This document shows positions 1 through 3,165 of a stretch of 5,081 bases of DNA, piece after piece. Source of the DNA: DASPXY01 sp038227745 (GTDB lineage Bacteria; Planctomycetota; Planctomycetia; Gemmatales; Gemmataceae); the NCBI GenBank assembly GCA_038227745.1, contig JBBRPS010000729.1, positions 1 through 5,081 on the forward strand, given 5' to 3'. The position numbers and the translations under genes were made by a program. Numbering within the stretch: the first letter of the stretch is position 1; every line of letters starts with the position of its first letter. The notes under the pieces were generated by a model. That model was not told the origin of the DNA. It ran no database searches and saw only the letters and a program-made list of their open reading frames with translations.

Positions 1-6
1 CACTCC

Positions 7-282
7 TCACGCCGTCCCGAAGAACGCACGCCAGATCGTCCGGCAGGGCAGCACGACTGCGATCCAGGCCACCAGGCGCACGCACCACCAGACGAGCAGG
101 GCGAACAGGTAGGCCCAGCAGAGGACCACCCTGCCGATGCCCCAGCGCTCGGGCGGGAATGTCCTCTCACCGCCACACCAGCCACAGCGGCGGGGCATCT
201 CCGCCCCCTTGCGGAGGTGGAAGAGGGCGACCCGTCGGCACGCGGTGCAGGTGGGGAAGAACAGCCGGTTGAGGCAGTGCAT
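7..282 (-). CDS. Small membrane protein with two CxxC pairs (zinc-ribbon-like)
   Basis: This encodes 91 residues of unknown function. The N-terminal half has two CxxC pairs, CTAC at residues 12-15 and CGWC at 33-36, 17 residues apart, which is the layout of a small zinc ribbon. Residues about 51-79 are strongly hydrophobic and Trp-rich and would form one long or two short membrane segments. A short basic tail follows. The ATG at 282 is chosen because GAGGGG lies five bases upstream; a GTG two codons earlier (288) is possible but would sit on the Shine-Dalgarno. The start context GTGACCATG is the same as at the 63-residue gene at 1374. It is the last leftward gene in view. A metal-binding membrane anchor fits the residues, but no family is recognised. 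Confidence 0.6.
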   Translation of the reverse strand: MHCLNRLFFPTCTACRRVALFHLRKGAEMPRRCGWCGGERTFPPERWGIGRVVLCWAYLFALLVWWCVRLVAWIAVVLPCRTIWRAFFGTA

Positions 283-304
283 GGTCACCCCTCACGCTCT
301 CCCG

Positions 305-373
305 TCAGTTCGCCCTCGGCAGGTACAGCGCCCCCGCGGCCACCTGCCCCAGCTCCCGCAACCCCGGCTCGCG
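305..373 (-). pseudogene. Probable C-terminal remnant of a high-GC gene
   Basis: Reading leftward from 373 to the TGA at 305-307 gives REPGLRELGQVAAGALYLPRAN, and all 22 codons end in G or C by hand count. That is what genuine coding in this genome looks like. Upstream of about 375 the same frame loses this bias and becomes rich in Arg, Ser and Lys, so the intact N-terminal part is missing. No start codon or ribosome site precedes it. It could be the tail of a gene broken when the low-GC gene at 458-874 arrived. The alternative is chance bias in a GC-rich spacer, since 22 codons is short. Confidence 0.25.
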
Positions 374-457
374 CCTGGCTGAACTACGGCCGGAGAGACG
401 GCGCTGCGGTTTCTTATTGCATCGCCGCAGGGGCGCTCGTGAATGGCTTGCCGGAGT

Positions 458-874
458 TTAGACTGCGTCGATGTCATTCCATTTGATGTATCCTGGCTCA
501 AGGGCAAGGACTGCTGGTTGATACACCGTGCCCACGCCCCTACTGATATGAATCCCGGCGTTATTGAAACCTTCAATGACCATCACGGTTGTTGCACCAT
601 TAACGAGACGCAAATCAATTCGGTCGTACAACTTGTCATTCTCCTTCACATCCTTCCACAGCCCTTTCCAGTCAGTTTCAGGGATATATTCCCGACCCTT
701 CTTTGTGCTATACACTTTGGTTACCATCTCGACCCCTCCACCCTCATAGCGTAGGAACCCGAGACTTATCGCTCGCCACGAATCACTACCCAGGATTGGG
801 AATGACACCTTGATGACCATTACTCGTCCCTTCTTATCGATGGTCTCCAGGTTGTAGTTTCCGAGAATCATCAT
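458..874 (-). CDS. Unknown 138-residue protein on a low-GC segment
   Basis: This encodes an unrecognised soluble protein with no signal peptide or membrane segment. Hydrophobic beta-type stretches dominate (VMVIKVSFPI, IDLRLVNGATTVMVIEGF), with scattered aromatic residues, including WKGLWKDV near the middle. AAGGAG stands three bases before the ATG at 874 and six before a second, adjacent ATG at 871; the second has the better spacing, giving 137 residues. G+C over 481-840 is close to 49% by hand count, against about 70% in a sampled stretch of the SWIM gene at 2221-2280, so this gene is probably a recent arrival. A 13-bp inverted repeat lies 18 bases upstream of the start. The balanced composition and good ribosome site argue that it is real. 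A role as a small immunity-type or phage-type protein is possible but not shown. Confidence 0.75.
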   Translation of the reverse strand: MMILGNYNLETIDKKGRVMVIKVSFPILGSDSWRAISLGFLRYEGGGVEMVTKVYSTKKGREYIPETDWKGLWKDVKENDKLYDRIDLRLVNGATTVMVIEGFNNAGIHISRGVGTVYQPAVLALEPGYIKWNDIDAV

Positions 875-891
875 GCACTCCTTGAGTGATA

Positions 892-923
892 GCTGTCGAC
901 ATAGGTATGGCTATGTCGGCAGC
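892..923. repeat. 13-bp inverted repeat upstream of the low-GC gene
   Basis: Bases 892-904 pair with 911-923 around a 6-base loop (905-910), with one T-G pair at 896/919 and all others Watson-Crick. It lies 18 bases upstream of the ATG at 874 and just upstream of its AAGGAG. It could be an operator for the low-GC gene, a leader hairpin controlling translation, or the end of upstream transcription. On the minus strand no T run follows, so a standard intrinsic terminator is unlikely. Confidence 0.55.
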
Positions 924-1111
924 CGTTCCGAGGGGTAAACAACGCACATTTCTTATCGAGAATCTGACTTTCGGACACCTGTCTTTTTATCCATCGCCTT
1001 CCTGGGTTTGCCCTCGCCCGGGCCGTCAGCGCGGCCCGAACCACTTCCGCCACAGCCGGCCGCACTCGGCCCTCCGCTTCGAGCCGCGCCAGTCGCCTCA
1101 CCAGACCGGAC

Positions 1112-1162
1112 CGCCTTGCCGAGGCGCTTGTAACCCCGCCCCGACAGCGGGGAGGCAAGGCG
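1112..1162. repeat. Nested stem-loop with 9-bp outer stem
   Basis: CGCCTTGCC at 1112-1120 pairs perfectly with GGCAAGGCG at 1154-1162. Inside it, CCCCG at 1139-1143 pairs with CGGGG at 1148-1152 around ACAG, one base from the outer stem. GGCAAGGCG occurs again at 1198-1206, inside the end of the 63-residue gene, and could pair with 1112-1120 instead. It lies 21 bases downstream of that gene's stop, so it may limit transcription or protect the 3' end of the leftward transcript. No T run follows on either strand. Confidence 0.45.
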
Positions 1163-1182
1163 ACGCCCGCGGCCAAGTTCGG

Positions 1183-1374
1183 TCAGGGCTGCTGACCGGC
1201 AAGGCGCGGCCCCGCCTGCGCACTCACGGCCTTCCCCAGCGCCGCCCTGGCCTTGTCCATGCGAAGGGCGCGGTCCTTCATGGCCCAGATGGAAACTCCG
1301 CTGGTATCCATCCCGGCCAGGCGGTTGTGGTATTCCTGGGGGCTCTCGCCCTCACGGCAGTCAAGATCGGACAT
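1183..1374 (-). CDS. Unknown 63-residue protein coupled to the XRE regulator
   Basis: A small, acidic-to-basic, probably helical protein with no signal peptide or membrane segment. The readable core is GESPQEYHNRLAGMDTSGV followed by IWAMKDRALRMDKARAALGK, and the short tail after it looks disordered. The ATG at 1374 lies two bases after the TGA (1377-1379) of the upstream regulator. GAGGGGAAG inside that gene's last codons acts as the ribosome site. An overlapping GTG at 1380 would give two more residues. The tight spacing implies co-transcription and translational coupling with the regulator, so the protein may be a partner or modulator of it, like the small companion genes of phage-type repressors. 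The family is not recognised. Confidence 0.65.
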   Translation of the reverse strand: MSDLDCREGESPQEYHNRLAGMDTSGVSIWAMKDRALRMDKARAALGKAVSAQAGPRLAGQQP

Positions 1375-1376
1375 GG

Positions 1377-1700
1377 TCACTTCCCCTCGCTCTTGCGGGG
1401 CCGCTTCGGTTGGTCGGACGGCGGCGCTTCCTTTGTCTTGCGGGGGCGGCCGCGCTTCCCGCGTGGGGCCTCGCCGTCCTGGCCGGCGCCGTCGGCAACG
1501 ATGTCGTCGCAGTCGGCGAACGCCGTGCAGTCCACGCCGAGGGCCTTGGCAAGTTTCACCACCGCGGCGAACGACGGCTTGCGGCGCCCCAGTCCGTAGA
1601 AGTGCAGAGCGCCGAACGCCACCCCGCTTGCCTCCGCCAGCTTGGCCTCGCTCAGCCCCTTGGCGTCTCGTAATTCTCTCAGCTTCCCCGCGAACGTCAT
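1377..1700 (-). CDS. XRE (Cro/C1)-type HTH transcriptional regulator with AT-hook-like tail
   Basis: A 107-residue DNA-binding protein. Residues about 3-61 form the five-helix Cro/C1 fold: FAGKLRELRDAKGLSEAKLA leads into the turn and recognition helix around residues 25-40, then PSFAAVVKLAKALGVD. After an acidic linker, residues 80-90 (RGKRGRPRKTK) contain the GRPRK core of an AT-hook, and a second basic patch PKRPRK lies at 98-103. The ATG at 1700 is preceded by AGGGAGGG at seven bases. A longer reading to 1763 would start upstream of the predicted promoter's -10 and is rejected. Its promoter at 1729-1757 carries two of the four inverted-repeat sites, so autoregulation is likely by analogy with C1/Cro systems. 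It is the first gene of the leftward transcript and probably also controls the divergent pair. Confidence 0.88.
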   Translation of the reverse strand: MTFAGKLRELRDAKGLSEAKLAEASGVAFGALHFYGLGRRKPSFAAVVKLAKALGVDCTAFADCDDIVADGAGQDGEAPRGKRGRPRKTKEAPPSDQPKRPRKSEGK

Positions 1701-1728
1701 CGGCCCACCCTCCCTTTCGTTGTCCTCC

Positions 1729-1757
1729 ATCTTAGTAGCAATTGCTATTGGTTGCAA
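1729..1757 (-). promoter_or_regulatory. Leftward sigma70-like promoter for the XRE regulator
   Basis: On the minus strand, TTGCAA (1757-1752) is separated by exactly 17 bases from TAAGAT (1734-1729). Transcription would begin near 1722, leaving a leader of about 22 bases that holds the AGGGAGGG ribosome site. The operator-like site at 1735-1748 fills the space next to the -10, and the site at 1751-1764 covers the -35. The AT-rich composition stands out sharply from the flanks. Confidence 0.6.
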
Positions 1758-1815
1758 GAGCAACCATTTTTCAGGATTCTCTACGGTTGCTATTGCAACT
1801 AGTTGCGATTGCTAC
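1735..1815. promoter_or_regulatory. Four-site operator array between divergent promoters
   Basis: There are four 14-base sites of the form five-base arm, four-base centre, five-base arm. Site A is 1735-1748 (GTAGC AATT GCTAT), B is 1751-1764 (GTTGC AAGA GCAAC), C is 1786-1799 (GTTGC TATT GCAAC) and D is 1802-1815 (GTTGC GATT GCTAC). A and B, and C and D, are each 16 bases start to start with a two-base gap, and 21 bases separate the two pairs. The reverse complement of C matches B at 13 of 14 positions. B and C have perfect arms; A and D are weaker. These are very likely the binding sites of the adjacent XRE protein, two per promoter, with room for cooperative binding. Confidence 0.75.
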
Positions 1816-1821
1816 TATACT
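1793..1821 (+). promoter_or_regulatory. Rightward sigma70-like promoter for the SWIM-motif operon
   Basis: TTGCAA at 1793-1798 is followed after 17 bases by TATACT at 1816-1821, a good -10. Transcription would begin near 1828, giving a leader of about 230 bases before the ATG at 2059. Site C (1786-1799) covers the -35 and site D (1802-1815) fills the spacer up to the -10, so a bound regulator should exclude RNA polymerase. The -10 is better than that of the leftward promoter, which suggests the stronger promoter is on this side. Confidence 0.65.
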
Positions 1822-1828
1822 ACAAGTG

Positions 1829-2058
1829 TCCTTAACGGACGCCGTTCTTTGACAACTCGCCGCTCTCTTCCGCCTGACGCCTGCCCCAGCAGGACAGCCC
1901 GGAGGAAGCGGCCGCCGCAAACCGCGGTGGGCAGCACGGTGTGAGCCATCGAGGAGTCACCGGGGGGAGAAGAGAGGAGGCAGAGGGTACGAAACGAAAG
2001 TGGCCCCGCGGTGTGCAACCACCCGGGGCCGTGGCAATTCCTGATGAGAGGAACTGCG
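1829..2058 (+). other. Long 5' leader with hairpins and a purine-rich tract
   Basis: No gene is supported here. AACGG/CCGTT forms a small hairpin at 1834-1846. TTGACA at 1849-1854 resembles a -35, but no -10 sits at the right distance. Bases 1962-1980 are all purines. A strong stem-loop lies at 2002-2030. The GTG at 1941 opens a long frame, but it lacks a proper ribosome site and passes through the SWIM gene out of phase. The leader's length suggests post-transcriptional control. Confidence 0.4.
2002..2030 (+). ncRNA. Leader stem-loop upstream of the SWIM-motif gene
   Basis: GGCCCCG (2002-2008) pairs with CGGGGCC (2024-2030), and GGTG (2010-2013) pairs with CACC (2020-2023). One C is bulged at 2009 and the loop is TGCAAC. 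This 11-bp stem ends 17 bases before the ribosome site GAGGAA at 2048-2053. No T run follows, so it is more likely a cis-acting RNA structure than a terminator. Confidence 0.4.
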
Positions 2059-2403
2059 ATGAGCACTGTAACGCAAACCCGCCAGCCGCGTCAACGCCGT
2101 CCGAAGGTCCGGACGGTCAACCTAATCCTTCCCATCGGCCCGCTGAAGGTCAACGGCGTGCTGCGGCTCACCGAGGACGGCAAGGAAACGCTGTTCTTCG
2201 TGGACCGGATCGCGAGCGAAGTCGGCGGCGCGGGCTTCCGTCTCACCAAGTTCGAGATGCACCAGCGCGGGGAGGAGGACGCGACCTACGACGTGCTGCT
2301 CGACGGCGCGCGGTCCACCTGCGAGTGCAAGGGCCACGTCCGCCACGGCCATTGCCGACACGTCGAGGCGCTGACCGCGCTGCAGACGGCCGGGAAGCTC
2401 TAA
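2059..2403 (+). CDS. SWIM-type zinc-finger small protein
   Basis: This encodes 114 residues. A basic N-terminal tail (about residues 8-18) precedes beta-rich sequence (VNLILPIGPLKVNGVLRL, then ETLFFVDRI), and the C-terminus holds C88-x-C90-x8-C99-x-H101 within CECKGHVRHGHCRHVEAL. CxCxnCxH is the SWIM zinc-finger pattern, used in larger proteins for binding DNA or protein; here it forms almost the whole C-terminal domain of a stand-alone protein. GAGGAA lies five bases before the ATG at 2059. Earlier in-frame starts at 2011 (GTG) and 2044 (ATG) lack ribosome sites. It is the first gene after the rightward promoter and is followed by the 120-residue gene on the same strand. A nucleic-acid-binding or adaptor role is inferred from the zinc motif alone. 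Confidence 0.85.
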   Translation: MSTVTQTRQPRQRRPKVRTVNLILPIGPLKVNGVLRLTEDGKETLFFVDRIASEVGGAGFRLTKFEMHQRGEEDATYDVLLDGARSTCECKGHVRHGHCRHVEALTALQTAGKL

Positions 2404-2413
2404 CCACGCATCG

Positions 2414-2445
2414 CGGGGGCGGGGGGGGAAACCCTCCCGCTCCCG
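2414..2445 (+). ncRNA. Strong intercistronic stem-loop
   Basis: Bases 2422-2428 (all G) pair with 2432-2438 around an AAA loop. Below a bulged G at 2421 the stem continues with 2414-2420 pairing to 2439-2445. That makes 14 pairs, two of them G-U. It begins ten bases after the SWIM gene's stop and ends eight bases before the next gene's AGGAGG. There is no T tract. It may stabilise the upstream message, attenuate read-through or tune expression of the second gene. Confidence 0.5.
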
Positions 2446-2468
2446 GCTGCTACAGGAGGGCACCGGCC

Positions 2469-2831
2469 ATGTTACTGCGACACGCTACCCTGAGACGCAA
2501 CCGGCCCAGCAGCGGACGCCTGGGCCTGCTCACGTCCTACAGCAAGGGCAAGATGCCGGTCGTCTGGTTCCACGCGCCGAGCAAGTCCGCGTGGGCCGTC
2601 CTGCACACCGTGAAGCGGCACGGGGGGAGAGTCGAGGGGGTCGTCATCATCGAGGTTGACGTGCCCCGCAGCTGGCTCCGCCGCAGCCGCAAACGCCTGT
2701 GGCACTGCGACCGGGACATCCCCCCGGACCGCTTCCGGCGCGTGATCGACTTCGCCGAGCTGGCCGGGTCGTCGGTGGACGAAGGGCGGCCGGCGCGGCA
2801 GGAGCATAAGCAGCTCGCCCTGACGGCGTGA
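2469..2831 (+). CDS. Unknown 120-residue protein, second gene of the SWIM operon
   Basis: This encodes a basic soluble protein without a signal peptide. Residues 20-51 contain LTSYSKGKMPVVWFHAPSKS and WAVLHTVKRHG. Residues 57-72 form a hydrophobic strand ending in VDVPRSWLRR. Residues 77-89 read LWHCDRDIPPDRF, followed by RRVIDFAELAGS and a polar tail. The many Trp, His, Arg and Asp residues in fixed-looking motifs suggest an enzyme or nucleotide-binding fold. The VDVPRSWL...DIPPDRF order recalls the C-terminal part of ADP-ribosyltransferase-like folds such as the DarT/DUF4433 group, but the likeness is loose. The ATG at 2469 follows AGGAGG at nine bases. Co-transcription with the SWIM gene is likely, with a 65-base gap holding a strong hairpin. 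The function is not assigned. Confidence 0.8.
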   Translation: MLLRHATLRRNRPSSGRLGLLTSYSKGKMPVVWFHAPSKSAWAVLHTVKRHGGRVEGVVIIEVDVPRSWLRRSRKRLWHCDRDIPPDRFRRVIDFAELAGSSVDEGRPARQEHKQLALTA

Positions 2832-2851
2832 GGAGTCGGAATCAACGGAGC

Positions 2852-3097
2852 GGAACAGGGAAGAGATACGAATGGCATGGACTTAAAGCGCAAGTGGTTG
2901 TCGGTCAGTCTCTTCCGGCACGAGGCCTGTGGCGCCGACTTTTCGGCGCCGAATCCTCGCCACGTTGGGCTTTGCAGTTATTGCTGCCCGCCCAGTTGGC
3001 GTTCGGCCGCCCTCCGGGATTAGGCCGGGATGCTCCGGCGTAAGCGCTTGCCTTACTGACCCTTGCGCCTTAAGTCCATACCATTCGGCCCTGTCCC
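2852..3097. repeat. MITE-like element with imperfect terminal inverted repeats
   Basis: The core arms 2869-2894 and 3062-3087 are inverted copies matching at 24 of 26 bases. Beyond them the similarity resumes on both sides: GGTCAGT (2903-2909) matches ACTGACC (3055-3061) after an 8-base insertion in the left arm, and ACAGGG (2855-2860) matches CCCTGT (3089-3094) after a second indel. The roughly 145-base interior has no convincing gene and includes an 8-bp hairpin. The element fills the gap between converging genes. No target duplication was seen. It could be a non-autonomous mobile element or a genome-wide intergenic repeat. Confidence 0.55.
2931..2950. terminator. Perfect 8-bp hairpin inside the inverted-repeat element
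   Basis: GGCGCCGA (2931-2938) pairs perfectly with TCGGCGCC (2943-2950) around CTTT. It lies about 100 bases downstream of the rightward 120-residue gene and between converging genes, so it could stop or slow transcription. No T run follows on either strand, so termination is only one possibility. Confidence 0.3.
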
Positions 3098-3130
3098 CTT
3101 TTCGGCCCTTTTCGGCCATCCCCGTTTCGG
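3096..3130. repeat. Short tandem repeat CCCTTTTCGG
   Basis: CCCTTTTCGG occurs twice head to tail at 3096-3105 and 3106-3115, with a degenerate third unit CCCGTTTCGG at 3121-3130. It starts where the right arm of the inverted-repeat element ends and stops about 35 bases before the end of the repeat-protein gene. It is non-coding. It may be replication slippage or part of the neighbouring repeat. Confidence 0.55.
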
Positions 3131-3165
3131 CCATGCCTTCAACCAACGAGGAGCCGGCGGCCTCC

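Larger units (their letters stand above)
875..1182. other. Stretch without a convincing gene; strong secondary structure
   Basis: About 300 bases between the 63-residue gene and the low-GC gene. The leftward reading from a TTG at 1176 is open for 101 codons but has no ribosome site, mixed third-position bias, and runs across the GC shift near 990 into the following gene. A second leftward frame is also open for a long way with similar bias, so neither is preferred. G+C falls abruptly at about 990, marking the edge of the low-GC segment. The stretch contains the nested hairpin at 1112-1162 and the inverted repeat at 892-923. Confidence 0.4.

Noticed and set aside
871..1176. A 101-codon leftward reading from TTG at 1176
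   Set aside because: It has no ribosome site, an unusual start codon and only moderate third-position bias, and it crosses the abrupt GC change near 990. At most its first part could be a gene fragment, which is discussed in the cassette finding.
886..1599. A 237-codon rightward reading opposite the regulator and its partner
   Set aside because: It overlaps the XRE gene and the coupled 63-residue gene on the opposite strand, lacks a ribosome site, and has Arg/Pro-rich shadow composition.
1735..1815. A short CRISPR-like array
   Set aside because: The four similar units are 14-base dyads with gaps of 2, 21 and 2 bases and mirrored orientation. There are no constant-length spacers, so an operator array explains them.
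1849..1854. TTGACA as the -35 of a second rightward promoter
   Set aside because: No acceptable -10 occurs 16-18 bases downstream; the region there is GC-rich.
1941..2468. A 296-codon rightward reading that includes the 120-residue gene
   Set aside because: Its first 176 codons run out of phase through the SWIM gene and the intercistronic hairpin. The ATG at 2469 has its own AGGAGG, and sequence with protein character begins only there.
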